Assembly (NCBI GenBank): GCA_025403435.1
Contig: CM046351.1
Coordinates: 1,337,796 to 1,401,795, forward strand
DNA: 64,000 bases
Direction: 5' to 3'
Source of the DNA: Artocarpus heterophyllus
Lineage: Eukaryota > Streptophyta > Magnoliopsida > Rosales > Moraceae
Program-made: the position numbers and the translations under genes
Shown here: one piece after another, positions 42,963-55,124 of the stretch
Layout of the letters: every line of letters begins with the position of its first letter
Numbering within the stretch: the first letter of the stretch is position 1
Notes under the pieces: model-generated
What the model was told of the DNA's origin: nothing
Databases searched by the model: none
Seen by the model: only the letters and a program-made list of their open reading frames with translations

Positions 42963-45896
42963 CAGGTTCTCACTCAATTTTCTAGCCATCTTCAAGTTCG
43001 TCAAAATGGTGACTATAGTACTAGATTGCCCGAAAATCTCCAGCTTCTCATAGTAAAAGCAACTATCCATACAATGAAATACACTCTGGTCCTAGCCTCC
43101 TAGGCTTGATGGCTTGGAAGTACCCTTTTCCCATGAGAATCTTCATCACTTGACTGAAGTACGCCCAATGAGACGTATTCAAAACTCATTAGGCCTTTGG
43201 TAGGAAAAACTTGGACTTGCCTGCATCTTTCCCTGCTCTCTTGAAGATAAAAACTTTTACACATGTTAATTTGGAAGTGTATGATTTCTTCGAAATAGAT
43301 AAACCTTTTATTCTTGTAATCTCGACCCCTTTTCTTCTTTATCTCCTTAAATGTTTAGATAAGGTTGGCGGATTAATCCACTTACGATCTTCAAAATCAA
43401 GGTCTCATCTCGTGTCCTGCATTATGTGGAAGTTTCATGCCGTTTTAGCAGATGGAATACGTTCTTATTTCATAGATCGAAACCCCTGAACCTGATCATC
43501 TCCTTCAAATCACCATCGTTGTTGGTTAAAAGATTATTGCGGCAAATGCAATTTCCCTTTGGTTATTGGTGGAATACTGCACGTTTTAAATTTTTGGCTC
43601 TTCGAGTATGTTTGAAAACCAAGTTTCAATATCAAAATTTCAATTGCTATAATATAAAACTCTCATATACTATATTATAAAATGAAGGCATATTATAATG
43701 TAAAAGTTACATATGTAATAGTGTTTAAATTTCAATTTCAAGTCTCAACTTGGTTTTCAAACACTCTTCATTCTTGTTAATGAAGCTAGGGTAGAAGAAT
43801 TAAACCACAAGTTCGTTTAAAAAATCAATTAAAACTTAAAGTTAAAACCTAAACACTGGAGCATATGAAAACTTTTATACTATAAAAAATTATTGTAATA
43901 TGTCAGAGTTTTACAGTGTAGCAAACTAAACTTGTTCTTAAAACAAGCTTCCCAAAAGAAGTGCACGTTTAATCAGATATAGCTTTATTAATTTAATTCA
44001 GTCGTTTAATCAGATGTACCTTTATAAATTTAATATACCGCGTTCCTCACGGCAACAGATCTTTCTTCCCGCTATAGGTTGTAGACAAGCAAATATGACA
44101 ATGAGATTAAAACGACAAACAAAAAGACATCAAACCAGGGGAGGGCCATAACATCGACCACAATATGATCAGTTCCATCACTATTACAGAGGCAAGAATA
44201 TGAGTAATTTTTCATGCAAAATTGTAAAGACAAGACATTAAAAGTAATAATTCCCTTCAATTAAGTAACACATGGTCCTCCCAACCATTATACTCTTAAA
44301 AAGAAAAACAAAAAAGAATCCCATACAAGATGAAAACTTTTCAATTTCTGCAGCCAATAATAAAACTTCATATACAAAATGATAAGATGTTACAAAATCA
44401 ACTTGGCTAACAACCATCCTCCGTTCCAGTATCCCGCCTTGATGATTAAGCAATTTACCCAGAGAGGCCCAAGAAAATTAACAAACATCTCCAAAGTGTT
44501 CACATACCTTTAAACAATCAACTAAGAATATCAAGAATTCTGTAACTAAAACTAGGAAAACTTCTGGTTCTTCTTCAAACAAACAAGTGCCAATAACGCG
44601 TTAACACAGGCTCTTTCATCTGACAAATTCACCTTCGTTAGGCAACCCCTCATTTTGACACGGTTAAAAATGGCAATGTAAGACTCAGCACAAAGTAGCA
44701 TATTGCCCTGACAAGTTTCCTGATCCAGCTTGAAGTAGCATCGGATGTAATTAATCTCCATGTAATGCAAATAATAACATCTGATTCATGCATTAGTTCG
44801 TAGTGATGCCGTCAAGCCGAAGATGAAAAACAAAACCTCAAACAAAGTCAAATACTGTTTGCCCTAAACGTTAAACAGTCATGTCAGCAAGCCATCTACC
44901 TTAAATGTCTATGATCTAACAGAAGCACTGTATTTTATCTTCATTCTTTCCTTCTTTTACATGTTTTATGTCTTTCTTCTTTCAGGAAGATAGATGACAA
45001 TGGGGGGAGAGTTAATGGGGTTTAGAGAGAACTACCATTCTTACCGTTGAAAGTTGAAAATAGTCTACCAGCTAAACAAAATATTGCAAGGATAAAAAAA
45101 TCTAAAAGCTAAAACTAAGTGAGCAAGTAGGTGGCTCCTAATTAAAGTTCCTATTTCAGATTTTATTTTCTTTCTTCTCCAAATTAGTTACACTACTCAT
45201 GAAGAAATTCAGCAAAGTTCGAGGCAGAACCGTTAGATAAAATGATATATTAACTCAAATAACCTACCTTTGAAAAAGGGAAAAAAACAAATAAAAAAAA
45301 AAACCTCATATAACCAACTTAGCAAGACCGTTCAACACTTGATGAATATGAAATATTGAGAGGCCTCCCAAAATGATGTGCAAATGGGCTCGGAAGTGTG
45401 AACTTGTCGGGCAAAAAAAAAAAAAAAAAAGAGAAGCTAAAATAGCTTGACACATTTTTTTCCTAAAGTTAATATCAGAATTCCTGGTATTCTTAGTCAA
45501 TTAAAAGATATGTGAACACAAAGTAGGTGGTTGCCAAATTCAGGGCCTCACTGGGTAATAATGACATTAGGATAGTTTCAACTGAGAGAAAGCTCCCAAT
45601 ACTGCCAAGATCCTCTTAAACTGATTTGGGGAAGGCATCCAACAAAAGAAAATGCTGAACATGAAACTCCTTATAATGGTGACCCAGGGAGTAGACTAAG
45701 GAAAAAAAAATTGAGGGAATCACAGACTGTTAGAACCTAGGCCTGCAACAAACAAGGGGAAAACATAATTAAAACAAATCGCATAAAAAATTGAAAATAT
45801 TAGCAAGAAAGAATACATTAGTTTGAAAGAGCTCTTGTAGCATCCACCAACATTGACATAAAAAGTCGTCTTACTATTAAAGGAAGAAGCTACGGT
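42963..45896. other. Convergent intergenic region (PP2C and MOS11 3-prime ends)
   Basis: No gene recognised. It must hold the 3-prime UTRs and polyadenylation signals of both convergent genes. A MITE at 43609-43763 is listed separately. Short frames at 43211-43489 and on the minus strand around 44072-44770 lack domains or splice partners. Confidence 0.6.
43609..43763. mobile_element. MITE with TGTTTGAAAACCAAG inverted ends
   Basis: Left end TGTTTGAAAACCAAGTTTCA and right end CTCAACTTGGTTTTCAAACA are inverted copies. The core has ATAAAACTCTCATATACTAT, similar to the core of the AGGGTGTTTGG family. 155 bp, non-coding. Confidence 0.78.
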
Positions 45897-47701
45897 TCAG
45901 GCACCTCCTCCAGCCTTGCCTGCAATAGCTGCATTCTGCTGTACAAAAAAAAATCAGCACCACAAGAAATGCAAACAGTAAGCAGTATTGACTGCTAATC
46001 AAAATGTCCACAAAAACAGCAAAAGTAAAAAACTTTACCGACTCAATAGTTGCCTTTCCATTCCCATTCACTTCAGATAAAGAATTTAAAGGTGTGCTCG
46101 AAAACCTTAGAAGAGAACATTACACATGTCAGCTTTGGCATTATGAAGTTCAAAAAGTTATTTAGCAGCGACATGGGAAAAAGAACTAGCAGCTATCCCA
46201 TACCTAAAAGCCCTTGCTTTCCTTTTGTCGTCTTCTGCCGGATCAGTTTTGGGGGCTGCAGCAAACCTGGCAAGCCGAGCTTTCTTCTTGGCCTCCTCCT
46301 CAGAGCTGGAGGCTACTGGTGTGTTAGGAATACCAAACCTGAGTAACAAAATAACAGAACATAAATACACAACAACAAGAAGAAAAATATTAAATACAAA
46401 TGTAGCCATTTTTTAAGTAATTTTATGGAAGAGTTGAAAGCGATAGAATATATATAAAAAAAAGGGACCTCTCTGCTCTAGCCTTCCTCTTCAACTCCTC
46501 TGATTTCTTTGATACATCTGATCCAGATGGGGAGCCAATGCCGAACCTGCAATCAAATCAACAATACTTGAAACATAACATTACCCATATGGGAAGAGGA
46601 AAAAAATACGAGAAACTAACAAAACAAGCATATGAAAGCTCCTTCAAGTCTTCCACGTAAGAAGCAACTGTTCCCATTTAAACTCACAGCACGTTTGCAT
46701 CCTAACCAAATTCTATTCCCAATTGCAAGTTTTATAAAACACTTCTCAACCACAACACATTATCTCATAATCAACATCCCAAAGATTCTTTAATCATGAA
46801 GTCCAATATAAACAGCTAGAATTCAACATAGGTGAAGAGTACGTGTGAGGCATTTTAGAAACTCTAACATGCCTGTACACTTAATTTGGTTCCGGAAATA
46901 AATTTCATTACAGCATAACAAAAAAAAAAAAAATCGAATCCCTAGAACAACCCCAATTCGAATGGTCATTGGAAAAACAATCTCCAAAGATTGAGAAGTA
47001 CTTGTTCTCATTTCGTTCTTATCCTAGCGTATCTTTCTTAAGAAGTAATAACAAGTTTTTCCATTTAAAGTCACAACACATTTGCAGCGAAACCAATATT
47101 TCATTTCCAATTGCAATTCAATAAATCCTTAAATATATATCCGTACAATATAAACAGCTACAATCTAAATCTCTAGCATGTAAAACTACTTGGTCATCAG
47201 GCAGAAGAAACATCCTACCGAGGCTATCCTAAGACTCGGGCCCCTCCCCTCCCAAAAATTTTCAGCCTACCGAAACAAATGCAAAAATAGAAAAAAGAAC
47301 AGCAGAAACCCTAAAAAAAGCCCCAATTTGAATAGATCCCCGACAAATTTTTGAAACAATAAAAGCACAAATTAGTATTTTGAATACCTTTCGGCCCGAG
47401 AGTTGCGCTTCTCTTCTTCAGTGAGCTGTACGGATATTCCGAACCTCTCGGCTCTCCGCATCTTCTTCTCTATATCGGAAAACGAAAACGCCGTCGTCAC
47501 CGGAGCGGCGGACTTGGAAGCGCCCTCGGCCTCCTTACCGGAGTCGGACGGCGACGGCGGAGTGGCGGAGGGAGCGTCGGTTTTTGGGTCTTCGAGGTGA
47601 TGATCTGGTTTAGCGGTGGGTCGGGGAACGGAGTCTAGGGCTTTCTTAGGGTTTTCGACAGAGGGATTGTTGTCGCTGGGCTTCTGCGAGTCGGTCGCCA
47701 T
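45897..47701 (-). CDS. MOS11: MOS11-like mRNA-export protein
   Basis: Five exons read leftward: 47701-47388, 46546-46469, 46338-46204, 46105-46039 and 45938-45897, giving 211 aa. The protein is small, charged and without hydrophobic segments: an acidic/Pro/Ser N-terminus ([18 protein letters not shown]), then repeats of the type [35 protein letters not shown] and [16 protein letters not shown], ending [13 protein letters not shown]. This is the THO1/CIP29-like pattern of MOS11, a nuclear factor needed for mRNA export and innate-immunity output in Arabidopsis. The intron in each repeat interrupts the Arg codon before Phe (AG|G), so repeats and exons coincide. The exon 2 donor is the weak AG|GTCCCT. 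The next gene upstream is divergent (TerC). Confidence 0.9.
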
Positions 47702-48710
47702 TGGAGGGGAAGTGGAAGGTTCTGTAAGAGAGAGATGGAGAGTGCGTGAGGAAGACGCCGGAGGAGAGATCGAGTACAGAGAGACAGCGAGAGACACTTG
47801 GTATGGTCGGAGCATCGTATGAGGATTTGCGGTAGGGTTTAAATAGGACCGCGGAACTAGGGTGTCGATTTTTGGGGTTTTTTTTTTTTTGGGTAATATA
47901 AGAAATTAATTAAATGATTGAGAGTTTTTAGAAAAAAATTTTCCCTGGTTAAAAAACAAAAGAGTTTACTTCACTGATGGAATGTGATGTTTTAATCATC
48001 ATATTAGGATTTTGACAATTTAATCTCTTATGGTCCATGTTAAAAATTTAATAAAGCTCTTACATACTACAATGTAAATCAAAAATATATTACAATATAA
48101 AGCTCTCACATGCTACAATATATTTAATTTTAACTATCAGTTCAAACTCATCTTCCCAAACATCCTATAAAACGTATGATACAAAATTGATTCTACTCAT
48201 AGATCAGAATGTTAAAATTTTAATCTAACAGTTAAAACATATATGCACTATCGATAGAGAAAAATAGTCCTCTCCATTGAAAAATTGCCTTTTATTTATA
48301 GTTTTTTTTTTAAGTATGATTTTGAGCTGTTTGGTGCCAAATGTCTTTTTGAATTGTTTATGGTTTGAAAATAATGACATGGTTCATTGAAATTTTGAAA
48401 TTTGAGTGAGTATGATTTAAGAATGAAAGTCAGGAATTAGAATAAAATTGTTTGTTTAGATTTGAAAATTAATTTTTCGTCCATAAAAATGAAAAAATAG
48501 TAAATATCATTTATGTGTTTATGATTTGGATTTAAGTGTTGTAAATTTGTGATTTTATTATTTTAACTTAAAAAATATTATAATATATTAAATATAAATA
48601 TAGTTATAGCTGTAACTAGGAAAATTAAATAATATCTGAATTGTATAACTATTAAAAATATATATTAAAATTGAATAATAAAGAAACTAAAACTAAAACC
48701 TTTGAAAATT

Positions 48711-48713
<3 letters not shown>

Positions 48714-48753
<40 letters not shown>
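48714..48753. repeat. (TA)n microsatellite
   Basis: Uninterrupted TA run of about 20 units. Confidence 0.95.
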
Positions 48754-48757
<4 letters not shown>

Positions 48758-49339
48758 TCAATAACAAGATAAGTCGTGCAATTGCTAATATCAGAATCAG
48801 ATAAAAATAAATATAAGTAATCGACTTATTGAATTTAAGTTTTAGGAGAATCATTCGAATTAATAACACATTAGCAGATTTGTTAAATTTCACTCCCCAA
48901 AGTTAGTGGGGCAAGTGACCATTTCGTTCAACTTTTTTAGTGGTGTCCATTAGAGTGGTTGTATCAAGATATTGAAAGTTACGTGTTAAATGTCGATTTT
49001 TAGTACTAAATTATAATATGAGTGCCAAAAGGTTATTTGGTAGATTTATTTGGTAGTCTCAAACTTTTCATAAAAAGTAAATATTTGGTCTTTAATATTT
49101 TATTTTTGATTTATTAGTCCCCAATATTTGATTTTAATCGTTGATGGACCAATTCAATAGTCTAAAAGTTAATTTTGAAAAGAAAAATGTGATAAACTAG
49201 TCTTAAAGTTATAAAAAATGTAACAAATTGGTCTTTAAAATTGATGATTAAACTGTAAAATTGATCATTCACTAACTAAAATGAAAGATTGAGAACTAAT
49301 AAATAAAAAAAAATTAAGGATTAAAATCACACGCAATTT

Positions 49340-49800
49340 ACCAAAAGTTTTTAAAGAAACGAAATAAACGACAGTTATTAAGGCAGCAAAAGGTAGAGAC
49401 GTGAGAACGTCAATATTTACAAAACGACAGTACCATAAAACAACAATGACTTTTGAAAACGACAAGGAATGGGAAATATAAACGAAAGCTAATGTCGTCA
49501 CTTTAAAAATAACGAGTCAAAAAAGGCAAGGCACAGTAAAACGTGGCAACCAACTAGAAACGACAAAGAATAATAAAGTCGACAATCTTTTGAAAACGAA
49601 AACGACCAATAAACAACAAGTACATAAATAAACAGAATGACAAATAAAACGACGACAGCTTAAAAACGACAATACTTGAAAAGACGATAGGGAGGCTAAC
49701 AAACCACAAGAGACAATGATTGAAAAAACGACAATGACTAAAGTAAACAAGCTCGCTGTGAAAACGACAAGGTTATCTAACAATAGTGACCTGAAAATCG
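49340..49800. repeat. Degenerate AAACGACAA-rich block
   Basis: The word AAACGACA or a near variant occurs well over ten times in about 460 bases, at irregular 15-40-bp spacing, always on the plus strand (TTGTCGTTT on the minus). The surroundings lack it. No long open frame or clear fixed period is visible. Confidence 0.7.
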
Positions 49801-50127
49801 CACGAGCCTTAAAACGTATAAAACCTTAAATGGTGTTTTTTTTTGGAGCGAGTGTTGAGAGAGTGAATTTGAAAATATTAGTTTGATATTGACGTGTAAG
49901 AGTTTTATGTTGCAATAATTTTCTTTATTATAATCACTAATAGATTTATATTTTATATTGTTTGGAATCATATCAATTGAGATGTTAAACAAAAGCATAT
50001 AGGGTGTTTGATAAAATTGGTTAAAATTAATTTTTTTTTGTTAAGAAATAGTGTAAACTTTATAGTAAAAGGTAAAAAATTACTATAGTGTAAAGTTTTT
50101 ATATACTATTGTTAATTTTGAGACTAA

Positions 50128-50235
50128 TAGGGTGTTTGGAAAGTGGTGGGTACTGTAGCATGTGAGAGCTTTACACTGTTTATAACTGAGATTGTGGTGA
50201 AAACTGAATGGTTCCCACCACTACCAAACACCCCC
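50128..50235. mobile_element. MITE, second copy of the AGGGTGTTTGG family
   Basis: Left end AGGGTGTTTGGAAAGTGGTGG and right end CCACCACTACCAAACACCCC are inverted. The core CTGTAGCATGTGAGAGCTTT is the reverse complement of the core at 31973-32162. TAA lies on both sides (50125-50127 and 50236-50238), fitting a PIF/Harbinger-type target duplication. Confidence 0.82.
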
Positions 50236-50600
50236 TAACTTGTTACCTTTTTGATACTTTTAACTATTAATTTGTCACATTTTTAATAACTTTAAAGATT
50301 AATTTGTAATTTTTTTTGTCTAAAATTAATTGTTTGATCATTAAATTGGTTCATTAACAACTAAAATCAAAATCTTAAGCCTGATAAATTAAAAATAGAA
50401 AATTAAAGGCTTCATATTTATTTTTATGAAAAGGCTGAGAACACAGTTTACTAGTTTAAAAATCTAGAGATGATACGGATAAATTCTACTGGCATTCCCG
50501 TTTTGGGATAAGGTACATAAGAAAGCAACTATTTATCTCTGTTCTTTTTTTCTCTTTCTTCCATTTTCAGCTTTGATTTTCATAGCTCGCTTCCAGAACC

Positions 50601-53600
50601 ATGTCTTTAGCTTCCGTTGTCCACAATGGACTCCACATTCATCCCAAGCTCGATCCTTGATCGCTTCTTAGGATTTCTCCTCGTTCTCGATCCCCAATTC
50701 GGACCACCTTTCGCTACAATTCCTGCGAAATTCCTCGCCTTCGCTCGGGTTTTGCTCTCTCTTTCTCTCTCTCTCTTGTGATTATGGTTCCGCCATTGTT
50801 GAAACCTCGAAGCTAAAGCTTACTTCTCTTTTAGCTCGTCGGAGTGGAATTTGCCCATTTTCGCCGGTTTCGTGCTCCAGAGGTACTGAGCAGCGGGGCG
50901 ATTTGTCAGCGTCAGCCTCTGGTGAGTGATTCGTCCTTGTTATTAAATGTTCAAATCTGGAATGTTCTGAGCGTAATTTCTTACCTGTTAATGGTTTGAA
51001 GCTGACTATGGGGAAAAAGGGGATCTTTCATTCCTAATCCACTTGTGTGGTGGGATTTTAAGCTCATTTCATGAAGTATCTGCTTTGATTAAGTTGAGAT
51101 TTAGTGTCGATAGTTTAATGTCCTTTTAATATAAAAAAGGTTGCTTTATCATCCAATATATCTGTATTGTGGTTTTTTTTTTTAACTTTCTCAAAGAGTA
51201 ATTATCGTGAATATCATGAATGTATGTATATTTGTTAAAACTCTATAAGTTCTGGAAAACTGAAATGATCTTGCAAATAGAAAAACAAACTGGCTATGCC
51301 CCTTCATTGCAATATACGGGCATTATAGTGGATGGCTGGTTTCGCCACCCATTTTACTAAAATAGCTGGTAAATAAATTGTATTCTCAGGGAATTGTAAG
51401 TTTGGTATTGTGGTAAATCATTTATTTACCTGATAAATATATTAATATTGAATTTGATTATTTTCGCAAATAGAAAAAAAATGAGATAAATTTCATCCAT
51501 TTGTTGAAACGGAGTCCTAAACTTGGTTGCTTAAAAAATTACTCTATATTGTATTTTGATGTTTTCTCATAGTAGTTAGACAAATGATTTCATATGTATA
51601 AAATATAAATTCTGACACACAAAAAGTGATATCATGGTTCTGTACAAGGGGTGGGAATTGTTTTGGTGTGCGTGATGAAATTAACAGTGTTGAACTATTG
51701 ATATATCTCACAGTTCTCCTTCATTTGATAATTCAGAGAACACCAAGGAAAATGAAAGATATTCTTCTGCCATTAGAAATGTGGCCTTGTGGGTAAGTTC
51801 TTGCTTTCCCATGCATTCTGATCTGTGTACACTGCTTCTTTGAGAATTAATATTAACAGCGACCGATACATCAATTACTATAGGTAAGCACTGCGGTTGC
51901 ATTTGGCATCGGTTTGTGGTTTAAAGATGGAGTTGAAAAGGCATCAGAGTTTTTTGCTGGGTATGGAAAGCTCGCATTCAATACCTTTTCAAGTTTCAAC
52001 AACAAACTCTTTAGTTTGCAAATCAGTAGTCATTCCTTTATAACAAAAACGTGTTAAAAAATTGCAATGTTTAACCGCAAGTACTTTTAGCTGGTGCAAA
52101 CTTCATCGATTACGTTTTTCATTGACTTTGTAGTCAGATTGTCTCTGAAGTTTGAATTTGGTTTTATTTCCCTTGGCTTGGATTGTTGGTATGCAATTTT
52201 CACCGACAAATGTTGCACTGTTCTCAGGTATATATTGGAGCAAAGCTTGTCAGTGGATAATCTGTTTGTCTTTGTTCTGATCTTTAAGTACTTCAAAGTC
52301 CCACATGCTTATCAGGTGTATATCAAATTTACATATATTTTTTTCAAATAATGCAGCATTACGGCTTTAAAAACCAACAAAATTTCTTCGTAGAAGTCCT
52401 TGAATTGTTCTTACATAAATACCATCACATGCAATCTCATGATATTAAAAATTTGTGATGGTGGAAGTGTAGAATCGGGTACTTTCATATGGCATTGCTG
52501 GTGCAGTGATCTTTCGTTTGACGATAATACTTCTTGGGACAGCGACACTTCGGGTAAATTTGATGCTGTATGTGCATTGGCTGGGTGAGCTTGTTTGTGC
52601 TAAGGCTCAACTTTCTAATTCCCTTCTCCTTTATTGTTGTTTCAGAGGTTTGAGGCAGTAAACATTCTACTGGCTTTGATACTACTGTACTCGTCGTTCA
52701 AGGTGGATATTCTGCTTTAGAAGCTTTTCACAATCAAACACTATAACATTTTTTTCTTTTTCTTTTTTCAACATATACCAACCGTTATTAGCTTCTGATT
52801 CAATGGTGTGAGTTGCAATCAGAGTTTATGTTTGATATGTCATTAGAATTAACTTAGCAATTTGTAATTTGCTCGCTAGCTCCCTAGAGGCGATAGTTTG
52901 TTATTTCTTCTGGTTCTGTGCAAGCTTGAAAACCATTTTCAACTTCTTTCTTACTGATTTGTGATTTCAAGACATTTGTGGTTTAAGCTTTAATTTGCTG
53001 TTGCACAATCATCAATTGTTCTTCGGTGCCCTTGTAAAGTTCAGCTTGTGGTCCTTTATGCTAATCGTTTTAGCTAAATGACTCATGGAAGTAAATTGAT
53101 TCTGTTATATTTTGATAGCTATTTGCTACGGAAGAAGATGACACTGACCTATCTGACAACTTTATTGTGAAGACATGCCAAAAATTTATCCCTGTCACAG
53201 GTAATGCCTTTCCTCTGTATCTGTTTCCTTTCTATTGAATTGATGCTTAGGAGTATGTTTTGATGGGTTAGGACTTGATGTTTTAGTCATTTTGGGTTAA
53301 GAAATTATATTATTTTTTAAAAGGTAGGATAGGGCATTTCTTTTGCCCCTTGTAGTTTAGCTGGTGCTTTCTCTTTATTGATAGATATAAGGCGCAAGAC
53401 TTATTTGTATTCTAATTATGATCAAGTTTGTGCTCACTTAGCCCTCTGCCTTTTCTCGAATTTGTGCAGCTAATTATGATGGCTATCGATTTTTTACAGT
53501 TCAGGATGGTGTATGGAAAGTAAGTTGTTTATGAATTTCAAAATTCTAACTACCTCTCTGGCAAACATTGATAGGAATATTACCGAGCTCCAAAAATATT

Positions 53601-55124
53601 AACTGTTCTCTGGATCAGCTAGCTATGTTTTCTGCCTTTCAATTGAACCAAGATGCATTTTCTGTCTCCAAGAAAAACTAAGATTTAATGCATTGTATTA
53701 ATTTCTACTTGATTTCTAACAGGTCTCAAACATTTTGGGCAGGCCACACCTTTGCTTCTCACAGTAGCTGTTATTGAGCTCAGTGATATTGCATTCGCAG
53801 TAGGTTTTTCACCCACCGATCATGTCGGACTCTATTTTTCTTTTGTACCGTCACTGAACGCTTTAATGGAACACTAATTTAATGCTTCATGTTCTTTTAG
53901 GTTGATTCTATACCAGCTGTATTTGGTGTTACAAGGGATCCTTTCATAGCATACACTTCTAATATCTTTGCCATCTTAGGTAATTCTTGCTAATTTTGTT
54001 ATTCCTGTATACCCAGTTAAGTGATAGATATATCTCTAAAATTGATAGTTGCTGCTGAATTCTAATGTGCTACATCTGATGTGTTCTCTTCTACATTTTT
54101 CTTTTCGAACTACCGTATGATCTTATAAAATGTGTGATAATTCAGGCCATTTGATGAGTGTAGAAGTAATCTTCTGAAATTGAATTGAGGTGCATACTAC
54201 GGTCTAATAGGAGCATTACTTGCATACGAATATGCCAATAGAAAATCTAAAAGACAATATATCTGGCAATTGCAGGCTTAAGGTCCCTTTACACTCTCAT
54301 TTCTGAGGGAATGTCAGAATTGGAGTATTTACAGGTACAAAGGTGACTTGCTGTATCTGAACTTATAAATTTCTGTACTTTTGTTTTTTCGGTCAATACA
54401 TCTCATCCCCTTCTTGATTTGTCTAGACTCTAGAGCTCTAAATGTAGATGAAATAAATATGTGCGGAGCTTTTTTGAGAGAAAAAACCTTGTTGTAGGAA
54501 CTCTAATAAGGTTCACTTTTATACATTAGTGACTTAAGGACAACTAGGAACTTTTAGTATTCTTGGCTTGGAGCCTTAGACTAACAGTGTCGATGCTGAT
54601 GCTGTTCATGGGAGTTGTGACTGCTCTAACTATGTTGCTAACATGCCACTCATTTGATTAGATTAGGGTTTCAAATACCATAGGTACTAGATTATTGTCT
54701 AACTCATAAGGATGTAAATTATCTTGCCAACAACCAAACTTTTGATTACTTTAAAGTTTCAAGTTTATATATATCGGATTATTGTCTGATTGTAATCCCT
54801 TTCGGTCAATGATTTAGTCTCTTTTTATGTTGACAAGTTTTGGGTGTGCACTAAATTGAATCCTCCTATTCCCTCGTTCTCCTTTTCAGCCATCCGTAGG
54901 CGTTGTTCTTGGCTTTATCGGATGTAAAATGATTCTGGACTTTTTGGGTGGGTACTCACTGGATCTTACTTCTGTTTTATATCTTATCTGCCTTACATCC
55001 CAATATTCTCATTTCCTCAAAATTTCCTTCAGGTTTCCATATATCTACAGAGATGTCACTTGGTTTTGTGGCTACATGTCTTGGTGCTGGCGTACTCTTA
55101 AGTTTGTTAAAAAAGTCTGATTAG
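50601..55124 (+). CDS. TERC: Chloroplast TerC-family membrane protein, stop in exon 1
   Basis: Fourteen exons: 50601-50748, 50835-50925, 51714-51792, 51884-51960, 52228-52315, 52473-52553, 52646-52702, 53119-53200, 53470-53519, 53743-53799, 53901-53979, 54276-54334, 54890-54947 and 55033-55124, totalling 366 codons. Exons 3-14 read as an intact thylakoid Ter[105 protein letters not shown]. The Arabidopsis homologue (At5g12130) is needed for insertion of thylakoid membrane proteins. The N-terminus [19 protein letters not shown] matches the family transit peptide but is followed at 50658 by TGA in frame. The frame reopens after it with sensible sequence ([12 protein letters not shown]). No in-frame ATG lies nearby. 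Either a nonsense allele or a sequence error. Confidence 0.85.

Larger units (their letters stand above)
47702..50600. other. Divergent intergenic region between MOS11 and TerC genes
   Basis: Holds both promoters. The 120 bases next to MOS11 are GC-richer and probably its leader. The rest is AT-rich with a MITE-like core (about 48045-48175: TATAAAGCTCTCACATGCTACA), a TA microsatellite, the AAACGACAA-rich block and a MITE. No coding exon recognised. Confidence 0.6.
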
